Assembly (NCBI GenBank): GCA_009777775.1
Contig: WRLE01000014.1
Location: 36,114-100,113 of the forward strand
Length of the DNA: 64,000 nucleotides
Origin: Oscillospiraceae bacterium
GTDB taxonomy: Bacteria > Bacillota > Clostridia > Oscillospirales > Oscillospiraceae
Direction of reading: 5' to 3'
Shown: piece after piece, positions 39,128 to 48,534 of the stretch
Numbering within the stretch: position 1 is the stretch's first letter
Layout: each line of letters begins with the position of its first letter
Notes under the pieces: generated by a model
Database searches by the model: none
The model's input: the letters and a program-made list of their open reading frames with translations, nothing else
What the model was told of the DNA's origin: nothing
Made by a program: the position numbers and the translations under genes

Positions 39128-40750
39128 TTATGTTGTTACTGAAGCATAAATACTAGCAAACATTTTCATAATTTTCGTTTCATCATAATAGTATGGATTT
39201 AAATCTCCATTATGACATAGTTTTATATCTTTTTCTTTGATCCCTTCACGAGCAATCTGAGCAATTATTTCATAAAATCGATCGACTGCAATAACAACAG
39301 TATTATCAGAATAAAACTTGTAGTATTCGTTTGGCGAGTAAACTTTATAGCCTTTTATTACCTTCTTCCATTTTGATTCATCATTATCAATAAAACCGAT
39401 TATATCAACACCTTTTTTATATAATGCATCTAAACAGGCTATTCCATGTACGCCTGATCCCCAAATAATAGCTTTGTCGATGGAAACCTCATTACTTCTT
39501 TGTGTGAATCTATTAATTATATTAGTCTTATCATATTTAATCGATACATCATGGCTAGAAAAAGACCCAGTATCATCGATTATACTTGCTACTTTTCTAG
39601 CAACATGGTGCCAACTATATTCTCTGATTAGTAGATTAAAGGCATTTAATGCTAAAGCATCCTTTTTATTCATTTCCATTTGACGAAATATTTCAATATC
39701 ATTCATTATTGTTCCTGAATTAGTTAAAACAAAGTCCTTGCCATTTTCTGCTTTAATCCCTCTCATTCCAAAATTAGTTGAAATAACTGGAATTCCATAT
39801 GCAAAGAATTCAAAAACCTTTATATTTAATCCTGACCCACTTTCGATTAAATTAACTGCTAAATCTGCTGTCTCTAAATAGCTTATTTTTGTATCTTCAT
39901 CAACTAATCCAGTAACAGTGACGTTTTTAGGTAATGCAATATTTATAAATGGCATACCAACACTTCCAATAATATTAAAGTGAACAAGAGGAATCATTTC
40001 TGCGAATGAAATAAGTTTATCAACAGCTTTTATCGCCATAGGAGCTGCACTCGAAATAAATAGAGCATCAAAACGGCTATTCTTTTTTGACGCTTTAATA
40101 CTCGGTAAAACAAAGTCACTTTCCTTAAAATCATATCCAGCAGAAATATTTAATATTTTATTGTGAGATATACCATATAACTCACTTAATATATCAGCAT
40201 CAATCTGGGAGATTGTAAGTATTAAATCCACATCCTCACAACATTCATGTTCAATGTTAAAAATCTCATCGGCTATTTTTTGTTTATCATTGTTATCATT
40301 ATATGTTGCTAATGCATAATTATACTCAACATTATGTGCTCTATACCAAATGGTTTTACTATTTCCATATATTTTTTTAATTAATTTAAATACATACGGA
40401 TGTTCAACAATTATAATATCTGAATCAGATGAAATTGTTCTAACAATATTAGCAACTGAGACAATGTCAGACATATAGCGAGAAAAAGAAATACAATCAT
40501 TAGCTATTTCATTGGTGAAATACTCTTTTTCTTGCTCCTTAAATAAACTCGGTTTAGCTATCGAATAGACACGTAGATTTTCGTTTAATTCAACAACATC
40601 GTAATATATATCATATTCGTTAAAACAAATAATGCTAACATCAAACCATTCTGACAAGCCATTAGATAAACCTAGTATTGCTAGAGCTCCTCCGTGATTA
40701 AATGGAAATACGTTATAATGATTTACACAAGTTATCTTTTTCTTTTTCAT
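39128..40750 (-). CDS. GT4-type glycosyltransferase with C-terminal Rossmann-like module
   Basis: About 540 residues. The N-terminal 400 residues are a GT-B glycosyltransferase: FPFNHGGALAILGLSNGL at the start and ESGSGLNIKVFEFFAYGIPVI near the donor site. A separate Rossmann-like module follows (about 420-520) with KAIIWGSGVHGIACLDAL and GFIDNDESKW. The gene at 46063 has the same two-part layout, so they are paralogues. The ATG at 40750 and a GTG at 40756 are both possible; neither has a strong ribosome binding site. It directly follows the methyltransferase gene. Confidence 0.8.
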   Translation of the reverse strand: MKKKKITCVNHYNVFPFNHGGALAILGLSNGLSEWFDVSIICFNEYDIYYDVVELNENLRVYSIAKPSLFKEQEKEYFTNEIANDCISFSRYMSDIVSVANIVRTISSDSDIIIVEHPYVFKLIKKIYGNSKTIWYRAHNVEYNYALATYNDNNDKQKIADEIFNIEHECCEDVDLILTISQIDADILSELYGISHNKILNISAGYDFKESDFVLPSIKASKKNSRFDALFISSAAPMAIKAVDKLISFAEMIPLVHFNIIGSVGMPFINIALPKNVTVTGLVDEDTKISYLETADLAVNLIESGSGLNIKVFEFFAYGIPVISTNFGMRGIKAENGKDFVLTNSGTIMNDIEIFRQMEMNKKDALALNAFNLLIREYSWHHVARKVASIIDDTGSFSSHDVSIKYDKTNIINRFTQRSNEVSIDKAIIWGSGVHGIACLDALYKKGVDIIGFIDNDESKWKKVIKGYKVYSPNEYYKFYSDNTVVIAVDRFYEIIAQIAREGIKEKDIKLCHNGDLNPYYYDETKIMKMFASIYASVTT

Positions 40751-40756
40751 ATTCAC

Positions 40757-41812
40757 TCAACCAACCAAGTTTTTTTCTAGACAAATCTTCATTCCTTGTA
40801 CACTTATATCATCGTAATTATATTTTGTTAGATAGAGTTTATCTATAATATCACCAGTTAATTCAGAGTTTTTATTATTTGTAGTTGAAATTACATTATA
40901 TCTATTATAAGCAACGTATTCTTGATAATGAATAATACTCATTTTCGATCTAATGAACTCCCATAAAAACTCTGTTCTTGTTCTTCGATTTATTATATTT
41001 GAGTGATAAATCGACTCAATCATTTCATTAATTAAAACTTTGTTTGTTTGATATTTATAGATGTGATCCTGCATTTCATTTTCATTCATATATAAATGTC
41101 CCCATGGTGGTATTAAGCGTAAATGGTTTATATTCCATGTGTCATCTTTTTCTTGAACAAAATGATGCCCTGAAACTGATGTCCATATTGGAGCAAATAT
41201 AGTGTAAAAACGACCATTAGGCTTTAATACACGTCTAATCTCTGAAAGTGCCTTTTTTGTATTTCCAATATGTTCAAAAGAAAAATAGCTAATTACAACA
41301 TCAAATGTTGAATTTTCAAACTCCAGGTTTTCCGCATCACCATTTTTAATACTCCAGTTATAATTCTCAGATTCTCCCAAATTCCACCAACTATTTAAAT
41401 AACGATCAATACCAACTATGTATTCTGGATGTCCTACATGAGCTATAAATTTAAGAGCATTACCATTCCCACAACCAATTTCTAACACCTTTTTGTTATT
41501 GAAATTAATAAACTCTTGTGTTTCCCTAAATAAGGTAAAACTATCACAATACATAATAATATCAGCTGATATACCCATATTAGTTAATTGTATAAAAATT
41601 TGGCTATTGTTACTTGGAGTAACAATAATAATATCGTATTTATAGTCATTTATACTTGATGGTGAGATAACTTTTAACCCATCTATAATTTGTCCCCACA
41701 AATTATTATCATTATCAGTTAAAGCAACAATATTCGAGTTGTACAACTTAGAAAGATATGGTTGTACAATGCGATAATTATTACCCAATCCAAAGACTAT
41801 AGCTTTTTTCAT
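40757..41812 (-). CDS. SAM methyltransferase with N-terminal Rossmann-like module
   Basis: 351 residues. The N terminus MKKAIVFGLGNNY...VALTDNDNNLWGQ (1-100) is the same module seen in the radical SAM protein and in two glycosyltransferases. The methyltransferase domain begins at about 110 with VLEIGCGNGNALKF (SAM-binding), followed by DVVISYFSFEHI and EIRRVLKPNGRFYTIFAPIW. The second half is close to the gene at 47726. It probably methylates a sugar or a glycan end. The start at 41812 is preferred over the TTG at 41827. Confidence 0.8.
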   Translation of the reverse strand: MKKAIVFGLGNNYRIVQPYLSKLYNSNIVALTDNDNNLWGQIIDGLKVISPSSINDYKYDIIIVTPSNNSQIFIQLTNMGISADIIMYCDSFTLFRETQEFINFNNKKVLEIGCGNGNALKFIAHVGHPEYIVGIDRYLNSWWNLGESENYNWSIKNGDAENLEFENSTFDVVISYFSFEHIGNTKKALSEIRRVLKPNGRFYTIFAPIWTSVSGHHFVQEKDDTWNINHLRLIPPWGHLYMNENEMQDHIYKYQTNKVLINEMIESIYHSNIINRRTRTEFLWEFIRSKMSIIHYQEYVAYNRYNVISTTNNKNSELTGDIIDKLYLTKYNYDDISVQGMKICLEKNLVG

Positions 41813-41865
41813 AATAAATCCAATCAAAATAATAAAAGTTGATAATGTAATTTAAGCTCGTGAAA

Positions 41866-43035
41866 CTATGAACAAAACTCAGAACAACCATCAACAGCAG
41901 AAATGTATACTTTTTCGGTTTCCTCAGCTGTTTTATCCCACGAAAATTTTGATGACTGTTTTAGCCCTTTATTTATCAAAGTGGTACGTAATGATTCAGA
42001 GTTCACAACGCTTAGTATACTCGATGATATATCTTCAACATCATATGGGTCGACAAGAATTGCTGCATCATCAACAATTTCAGGTAAACTTGATGTTTTT
42101 GAGGTTATAACTGGGCATCCTCTAGCCATAGCTTCTAAAACAGGCATACCAAATCCTTCATATAAAGAAGGAAAAACGAAAGCTAGAGCATTTGAATACA
42201 ATGCATGCTTATCTTCATCTGTAACATATCCTAAGTAAAGAATATTACTACCATACAAGTGGCTTTGAGTTATTCTATTTACAACTGACTCCGCATTTTG
42301 ATCTGGATTACCAACAACAACTAACTTCACCCAAGGTATACTGTTGTTGATGTATTCGAATGCTTGAATTAGTCTTTCAATGTTTTTATGCTTAGCTATT
42401 GCTCCTAAATACAATATATAAGGTGACATAATATTAAAAGAACCAGATAAATTTTTACTGTAATTACACTCAACATATTCTTCATCATATGATAAGTATA
42501 TGACCTTTACATTTTTTTCAGGGATATCAGTATAGTGTAAAATATCTAATTTTGATGCAATTGAATCGGTTATCACTATCGGTTTTGTTTTTTTTAGTCT
42601 CTCCATTCCGATTCGAAACGCTGTAATTAAGGTGGGATCACATAATTCTGGATATTTCATAGGAGTCATATCATGTATAGTAACAATCATTTTTCCATCT
42701 AAATTATCAGGGATAGAAAACAAACTCATAAAATGAAATACATCATCATATGCTCCAGTAAAATCATTATAACTCCGTATATCAAATGCAGTTTTTGATG
42801 ATTTTGCTACACGATAATCTAAATCGTTGCATTCATATAGACGGAAAGCGAATTCGCTAAAGTATTTATCTATCCATTGTCTGTTGTTCATTTCTTTATT
42901 ACCATCAAAAAAAGTTAGTCCATAATCAAATTTGTTTCGATGAAGTAATTTACGAATCAATTGCATCGAATAATTAGAAATACCTCTAGGAGTTGGTGTA
43001 CACGCATGCTGAGCTTCTAACGTTACTTTTAACAT
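41866..43035 (-). CDS. GT4-family glycosyltransferase
   Basis: 389-residue GT-B enzyme. Start MLKVTLEAQHACTPTPRGISNYS is like mannosyltransferases of family 4; the donor-binding region reads FPSLYEGFGMPVLEAMARGCPVI with the E-x7-E motif. It is a close paralogue of the next gene upstream (43038), from a local duplication. Located two bases after it, so same operon. With GDP-mannose made nearby, a mannosyl or deoxymannosyl donor is plausible but not shown. Confidence 0.87.
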   Translation of the reverse strand: MLKVTLEAQHACTPTPRGISNYSMQLIRKLLHRNKFDYGLTFFDGNKEMNNRQWIDKYFSEFAFRLYECNDLDYRVAKSSKTAFDIRSYNDFTGAYDDVFHFMSLFSIPDNLDGKMIVTIHDMTPMKYPELCDPTLITAFRIGMERLKKTKPIVITDSIASKLDILHYTDIPEKNVKVIYLSYDEEYVECNYSKNLSGSFNIMSPYILYLGAIAKHKNIERLIQAFEYINNSIPWVKLVVVGNPDQNAESVVNRITQSHLYGSNILYLGYVTDEDKHALYSNALAFVFPSLYEGFGMPVLEAMARGCPVITSKTSSLPEIVDDAAILVDPYDVEDISSSILSVVNSESLRTTLINKGLKQSSKFSWDKTAEETEKVYISAVDGCSEFCS

Positions 43036-43037
43036 AC

Positions 43038-44195
43038 TTACCTTCTTCCTACCAAATCGTAGATTTTTTCAACATGCTCTGCAGTTTTACTCCACGAAAA
43101 CTTTTTTACTTGCTCGAAACCTTTTGATTTAAGTTCATTTCTAAGTTGCTCAGAAACAACAATACGTTCCATTTGCATAGCAAGCTCTTCAAAATCATAT
43201 GCATTTACATACAACACAGCATCACCTCCGACTTCAGGTAATGATGTATTGTTGGAAGTAATGACTGGACATCCACAAGCCATGGCTTCAAGAACAGGTA
43301 TACCAAACCCTTCGCATATAGAAGGGAACACAAATCCAATAGCGTTAGAAAATAAAAGCCTTTTAGTGTCAAGATCAATATATCCCGGTACTATTATACG
43401 ATGTTTGTATGGTGAGTTTTCGATAGCTTCATATATTGGTTTTGGGTCATCCCAGGTAGGCTTTCCAGCTAGTACAAGCTTGAGTCCTTCATATTTACTT
43501 GCTATTTGATTAAAAGCTTTAACAATACTAATAATATTTTTTTTACGCTCGAAAGTACCAATAAAAAAGATATAGTCGCAATTAGTGTCTACTGTTGATA
43601 TAGCATTATGTTTATTATCTCTATCTGGAAATAACTCATTTTCATCATATGATTGATATACAACATGAATATTATCTTCTTGCATGTTTGTGTATTCAAG
43701 CACTTCTCTTTTTGTTGATTCTGAACAAGCTATAATATGAGGTTTCATTTTTTCAACTCTATCAAGAGACATTCTTAACAAAGGCTTCAATGTTGGTGAA
43801 GTTCCTTCATCATATGGAATCCAATTTAAATCATGAACGGTTGTTATCATTTCACCTTCTAATCTTGTAGGTATTGTTATAAAATTCATGAAATGATAAA
43901 TATCAGCTTTCGTATTTGTATACTCGTTATAATTCATATAGTCATACACAGTTTCTTCTCGAATTGCTTTACTATAATCAAGTATAGTGCATTCATGAAG
44001 TGGTACATTATACTTGCCGAATCTACTCTCAGCTCTCTCATAATTTCTATTTTCTTTGTTAATATCAAAAAAAGATAGTGAATAGTTGTGTTTATTACGT
44101 TCTAGTAATGACATTATTAAATGCATAGAATAATGCCCAACACCTCTTGGTTCATCTAGTGAAACTGCATGTTGAGCTTCTATTACTATGTTCAT
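43038..44195 (-). CDS. GT4-family glycosyltransferase (paralogue of the next gene)
   Basis: 385-residue GT-B enzyme, MNIVIEAQHAVSLDEPRGVGHYS at the start and FPSICEGFGIPVLEAMACGCPVI at the donor site. It aligns along its whole length with the 41866 gene (same YSL.FFD.NKE and DIYHFMN features). Its ATG overlaps the stop of the SDR gene (ATGA). Acceptor and donor unknown. Confidence 0.87.
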   Translation of the reverse strand: MNIVIEAQHAVSLDEPRGVGHYSMHLIMSLLERNKHNYSLSFFDINKENRNYERAESRFGKYNVPLHECTILDYSKAIREETVYDYMNYNEYTNTKADIYHFMNFITIPTRLEGEMITTVHDLNWIPYDEGTSPTLKPLLRMSLDRVEKMKPHIIACSESTKREVLEYTNMQEDNIHVVYQSYDENELFPDRDNKHNAISTVDTNCDYIFFIGTFERKKNIISIVKAFNQIASKYEGLKLVLAGKPTWDDPKPIYEAIENSPYKHRIIVPGYIDLDTKRLLFSNAIGFVFPSICEGFGIPVLEAMACGCPVITSNNTSLPEVGGDAVLYVNAYDFEELAMQMERIVVSEQLRNELKSKGFEQVKKFSWSKTAEHVEKIYDLVGRR

Positions 44196-45271
44196 ATCGT
44201 TTCACCTTCCAGTTCTGATAGAATAGCTACAGTTTGGTATAAGCTATCATTAATTGAAAACTTACTACTCCATCCTAGTTCTTTTAATTTAGTATTATCA
44301 AGTAATGCTACTGTAGCTTTTGAGTACCCTAGGTTTTCTATTTCATTTGGTAGTTCATATACAACATCAACATTGCTATGATTAGCTAAAATACTAGCTA
44401 AATCCTTTAGCATAAAGTTTGATTTTTCATCAGATACATTATAAGCTTCGCCACATTTTCCATTTAATAACATACAAAGCAAGGCTATAACAGCATCAGC
44501 AACATATATAAACGAGTATAACTGTGTTCCTTGGCTTTTTAATACTATATTTTCTTTATTCACTACATTTTTAATAAATTGAGCTATAACTTTACTATCG
44601 CTAAATGCCATTGTAGGTCCAAATACCCGACCGAATCTTGGAATAACAATATCTAATTTATGCTTTTGTATATATGCTTGACATAATGCTTCCCCCATGC
44701 GTTTACTCTCTGGATATCCCGCTCGTAAAGTATTACTATCAATATAGCCACAATAATCTTCACTAAACATTGTTACATCACCTCTATTTTCGCCATATAT
44801 TTCAACAGATGACATATACATAACACGAGCACTTTTTTGATTAACACAAAATTCTAAAACATTATATGTTCCTATAACATTTGTCTGAATAGTACCTATT
44901 GGGTCAGTTGCGTAAGCAATTGGATGAGTATTACTAGCACCATGGATTACATAATCAAATTGAATATTAAGATTCAATGGATAATTTATGTCATGTTTTA
45001 TATACATAAAATTACTATCTTCATTATAAGCATTGAATCTTTGTTTAGCATTATCTGCGTTCCGACTAATTGCATATATTGTGATACCTAATTTGTATAA
45101 TCGGTCTGCGAACATTAATATATCTATTAAAAAAGTACCGATTAAACCAGATGCGCCAATAATTAAGAATGATTTTTTGCGTAATAAGTCCCATTCTATA
45201 CTGTTGTCAACGGTAGAAGAAATTAATTCTGAATATTTATTACTTTTATTATACACTTTTAAGCCACGCAT
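44192..45271 (-). CDS. NAD-dependent SDR sugar epimerase/dehydratase
   Basis: 359-residue extended SDR. Cofactor loop GASGLIGTFL (about 38-47), the catalytic serine region MYMSSVEIYGE and the active-site YPESK. Residues 1-30 precede the Rossmann fold. It overlaps the end of the cytidylyltransferase gene by 23 bases and the next glycosyltransferase gene by four. The tight link with a TarI/IspD-like enzyme suggests it makes or modifies the polyol or sugar that becomes CDP-activated; alternatively it reduces the Gmd product. Start has GGAGAGAG just before ATG. Confidence 0.85.
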   Translation of the reverse strand: MRGLKVYNKSNKYSELISSTVDNSIEWDLLRKKSFLIIGASGLIGTFLIDILMFADRLYKLGITIYAISRNADNAKQRFNAYNEDSNFMYIKHDINYPLNLNIQFDYVIHGASNTHPIAYATDPIGTIQTNVIGTYNVLEFCVNQKSARVMYMSSVEIYGENRGDVTMFSEDYCGYIDSNTLRAGYPESKRMGEALCQAYIQKHKLDIVIPRFGRVFGPTMAFSDSKVIAQFIKNVVNKENIVLKSQGTQLYSFIYVADAVIALLCMLLNGKCGEAYNVSDEKSNFMLKDLASILANHSNVDVVYELPNEIENLGYSKATVALLDNTKLKELGWSSKFSINDSLYQTVAILSELEGETI

Positions 45272-45965
45272 CTCTCTCCGTTTTATATAGTGCTTTGAAC
45301 ATATCTAAGTCTTCTAATGTTGTAATTTTCAAATTTTTATCAGAACCAAGTGAAAAGAATACTTCCTCGCCCAAATCAGTCATAATTGTATTCGTATACA
45401 CTGCATCTGTTATCCCTCGAGAAAATGCTTCTTCATGAACCCAAAGAAACTTACCATATCGATATGCTTGTGGAGTTTGTACTCTCATTATTTCCCATCG
45501 ATTGATAGATGAATTACCTTTGATTCCATCAATCGATCTAACTATAGTCTCCTGACAACGCATAGCTGCTAATCCAGTTCCATATGTTTTCGCTTTGACT
45601 ATACAATCAGATATAATATCTAGAGAAACCATGGGGCGAATAGCATCATGCTGAATTATAATATCATTTTCAGTACATATTTCCTTTAGAGCAAGCGCAC
45701 CATTTCTAGCTGTTTCTTGACCTGTTGCTCCTCCATTTATTATCCATTTTAGTTTTGTAATATTAAACTGTTTTGCATATGCCCACAATATTTCTTCCCA
45801 ACCTGACAAGCATGGAACCATTATGGCATCAACATCTGGATGACTTTGAAATGCTTCAAGAGTATATATTATGATTGGTTTGTCAAACACATTTAGAAAC
45901 TGTTTTGGGATGTCTTGATGAGTTCTTTCACCAACACCACCTGCCATTATCAATGCAATATTCAA
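45249..45965 (-). CDS. IspD/TarI-like cytidylyltransferase
   Basis: 238 residues. The CTP-binding start NIALIMAGGVGERTHQDIPKQF and the later HDAIRPMVS and MRVQTPQAYRY are typical of IspD and of the ribitol-phosphate enzyme TarI. Context in a glycan operon, fused to an SDR by overlap, favours a polyol- or sugar-phosphate cytidylyltransferase rather than isoprenoid synthesis. The TTG at 45965 is chosen because GAGGTG (45973-45978) is at the right distance for it, while the ATG at 45971 and the GTG at 45974 are too close or inside it. First gene of its overlap block. Confidence 0.82.
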   Translation of the reverse strand: MNIALIMAGGVGERTHQDIPKQFLNVFDKPIIIYTLEAFQSHPDVDAIMVPCLSGWEEILWAYAKQFNITKLKWIINGGATGQETARNGALALKEICTENDIIIQHDAIRPMVSLDIISDCIVKAKTYGTGLAAMRCQETIVRSIDGIKGNSSINRWEIMRVQTPQAYRYGKFLWVHEEAFSRGITDAVYTNTIMTDLGEEVFFSLGSDKNLKITTLEDLDMFKALYKTERDAWLKSV

Positions 45966-46062
45966 TTTCATCACCTCTAGTTTTTATTTCATTGTTGATT
46001 TAACTTTATATCATGTCAGAAAGCAAAGCCTGAGAATCTAAAAACCAAAAATATGTATATGT

Positions 46063-47715
46063 TTATTCGATAACTATTGTTTCAATAGCATTTTTAAGCT
46101 TTTGATGATTCAAATAAAATGGTAATCTACCATATCCATCTAAGTATCTAAATAAAAACTCCCCTCTATATGCGATTATTAAATTTTCTTGAGGATAGTC
46201 TTTTTGAATAAAGTTCGAAATAGGCATAGTATAATTAGCAAGAGCGAATATTATATGACAATTATTCTTATCAATTAATGTCTGTTCTGGAGATTGTATG
46301 GGTATATTATTTATATAATTATTCCATTTGTTTTTATCATTATCTAGAAATGCAATTGGAGATATTCCAAATTCATTAAGAAACTTTAAACATGATTTAC
46401 CCCATTCACCTGCGCCATATATATACAAAGACTTATATTTATCAATGATATTAATAGCATTTTCTCTTATATCATTATGCAAAAACTGTGACCAGTCATT
46501 TACATATATATTAATATCGTTTAGACTATTTTTAACTACCTTTAAAGCACAATTATCCCATGTATAGTCTTTTATGTATAATTCATGAGCTTTATAAGCG
46601 ATCCTATCTCTTTCATCAATACTTAATTTCATAAACTTTTGAATTGTCGTTATAAATTCATTCAAATTTACAACAATGCAGTTTACTCCATTTTCTACTG
46701 AAATCCCCCTAACTCCAAAGGTTGTACATATTACTGGTATACCATATGCAAAGTATTCGAGCATTTTAATATTAAGTCCAGAACCTCCAGTAATTGGATT
46801 TAATGCGACATCAGCAGATTGTAGAAGCCTATTTTTTTCGTTATCAGATACCAATCCAGTTATTATCATATTTTTAGGCAAATTCTTTATCGATATCATA
46901 TTGCCTACATTACCAACAATGTAAAATTCCACATTTGGTAACTCTTTTGCCATATTTATTATTTCATATGATGCTGATAATGCAACTTCTGAATAACTCG
47001 AAATAAATAACGCCATGAAACTCTTTGATGTTTTATTATTATTACGTTGACTCGGTAATACTAAATCGATTTTATCTAAAGATGAGTATCCCGCTGATAT
47101 GTTTAGTATCTTATTTTTTGATACTCCATATAATTCAATAAAACGATTCGCATCGATGTCAGTTATTGTAAGAATTAAGTCTGAATCATTACAACATTCA
47201 TTTTCTATGTCAAAAAGCTCCTGATAAACTGCATTTGGTAAATCAATACTCTTCCATGTATGTATTTTATAATCATACTCCACATTTTGCGCTCTGTACC
47301 AAAGCTTTTTGTCCTTTGCTACTAGTTTAGCAATACGGTATGTATACATATGTTCAGTGATAATTATTGAAGAATCAATAGACAATTCTTTTAATGTCAT
47401 TACAAGAGAATTAGACATATGACATTCTCTAACTATTGTCATTATAAAAGCGGGATCAGTATTCGAATCAATGTACTCATCATAAAATTTATTAACATAA
47501 TTATGGAATTCTATAGGTACAGGTAAAGAAATGACCTTCAAATGATTGTTAATATAAATTTCATTCTGATATAAATCATCAAAAACAAGGCAAACAATTG
47601 TAATTTTAAACCATTTTGATAGTGCTAAATAAAAATCTTGAATAGCCATTTTCCCACCATTATCGACAGGGAAAAGATAATAATAGTTAATAACAGTTAT
47701 CTTATTTGTTTCCAT
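46063..47715 (-). CDS. GT4-type glycosyltransferase with C-terminal Rossmann-like module
   Basis: 550 residues, same layout as the gene at 39128: FPVDNGGKMAIQDFYLALSKWF at the start, GGSGLNIKMLEYFAYGIPVI at the donor site, and a C-terminal module (about 430-520) with SLYIYGAGEWGKSCLKFL and AFLDNDKNKWNNYINNIP. The N-terminal half also shares WYRAQNVEYDY with its paralogue (WYRAHNVEYNY). The module may dock proteins or bind a nucleotide. It lies ten bases after the methyltransferase gene at 47726. Confidence 0.82.
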   Translation of the reverse strand: METNKITVINYYYLFPVDNGGKMAIQDFYLALSKWFKITIVCLVFDDLYQNEIYINNHLKVISLPVPIEFHNYVNKFYDEYIDSNTDPAFIMTIVRECHMSNSLVMTLKELSIDSSIIITEHMYTYRIAKLVAKDKKLWYRAQNVEYDYKIHTWKSIDLPNAVYQELFDIENECCNDSDLILTITDIDANRFIELYGVSKNKILNISAGYSSLDKIDLVLPSQRNNNKTSKSFMALFISSYSEVALSASYEIINMAKELPNVEFYIVGNVGNMISIKNLPKNMIITGLVSDNEKNRLLQSADVALNPITGGSGLNIKMLEYFAYGIPVICTTFGVRGISVENGVNCIVVNLNEFITTIQKFMKLSIDERDRIAYKAHELYIKDYTWDNCALKVVKNSLNDINIYVNDWSQFLHNDIRENAINIIDKYKSLYIYGAGEWGKSCLKFLNEFGISPIAFLDNDKNKWNNYINNIPIQSPEQTLIDKNNCHIIFALANYTMPISNFIQKDYPQENLIIAYRGEFLFRYLDGYGRLPFYLNHQKLKNAIETIVIE

Positions 47716-47725
47716 TTCTCACCAT

Positions 47726-48523
47726 TTATATCGATGCATATTTTTCTAAGCAGACTCGAAGACCAGCAACACCTAAATCATTTATTTTATATTCAGTTTC
47801 ATTTATTCTTTCTACAATATCACGAGATAATTCAGAATCACGCTCACCTGATATTAAACCGAGCCTATTAAACGAAATACGCTCTTCATATGCTCGAATA
47901 ATCATTCCTGAGTTCATAATGCTATACGATAACGAACTATACGAGCATCTATTAATAACATTAGAGTGATATATAAAAAATATTATTTCGTTAGTAAGTT
48001 CTGTATCTCTCATATTATTTTTTAGTAACTGTCTCATTTCATGTTCTGACATATATAGATGAGCCCATGGAGGAATGCATAATAAATGCTTTACTGTCCA
48101 CCAACGATCATTTCCATGAATAAAATGATGTCCAGCAGCAGATGTCCATATTGGTGCAAATTCAGTATAAAAACGACCATATGGTTTAAGTACACGTCTT
48201 ACTTCATTCAAAGCATTTTCTATGTTTAAAATGTGTTCAAAAGTGGAAAAGCTTACAATGACATCAAAATAATTATCTGGAAATTCAAGACCGTGTGCAT
48301 CACCAAACTGTATTTCCCAATTGTTCCCTATACTAGCTTTTGTTTCCCATTCGTCGAGTGCTGGATCAATGCCAACTATATAATTTGGCTCATATTTATT
48401 AGCTATATGCTTTACTAAGTCACCATTTCCACATCCGATATCAAGTATGGTTTTTCCTTCTAATTGTGTATATTTTTCTAGGTTTTCACAAAACCAAATA
48501 TTGTTTTCTAAAACAGTTCGCAT
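47726..48523 (-). CDS. Class I SAM-dependent methyltransferase
   Basis: 265 residues. SAM-binding ILDIGCGNGDLVKHI (about 25-39), then DVIVSFSTFEHI and EVRRVLKPYGRFYTEFAPIW. It is a paralogue of the methyltransferase domain of the 40757 gene but lacks the N-terminal Rossmann-like module. GAGGTAGTT precedes the ATG. Twelve bases after the radical SAM gene, so one operon. Likely methylates a glycan unit. Confidence 0.85.
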   Translation of the reverse strand: MRTVLENNIWFCENLEKYTQLEGKTILDIGCGNGDLVKHIANKYEPNYIVGIDPALDEWETKASIGNNWEIQFGDAHGLEFPDNYFDVIVSFSTFEHILNIENALNEVRRVLKPYGRFYTEFAPIWTSAAGHHFIHGNDRWWTVKHLLCIPPWAHLYMSEHEMRQLLKNNMRDTELTNEIIFFIYHSNVINRCSYSSLSYSIMNSGMIIRAYEERISFNRLGLISGERDSELSRDIVERINETEYKINDLGVAGLRVCLEKYASI

Positions 48524-48534
48524 AACTACCTCAA

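Noticed and set aside
45249..45965. Housekeeping ispD of isoprenoid synthesis
   Set aside because: Possible by motif, but the overlap with an SDR gene in a glycan operon fits a polyol- or sugar-phosphate enzyme better; not fully excluded.
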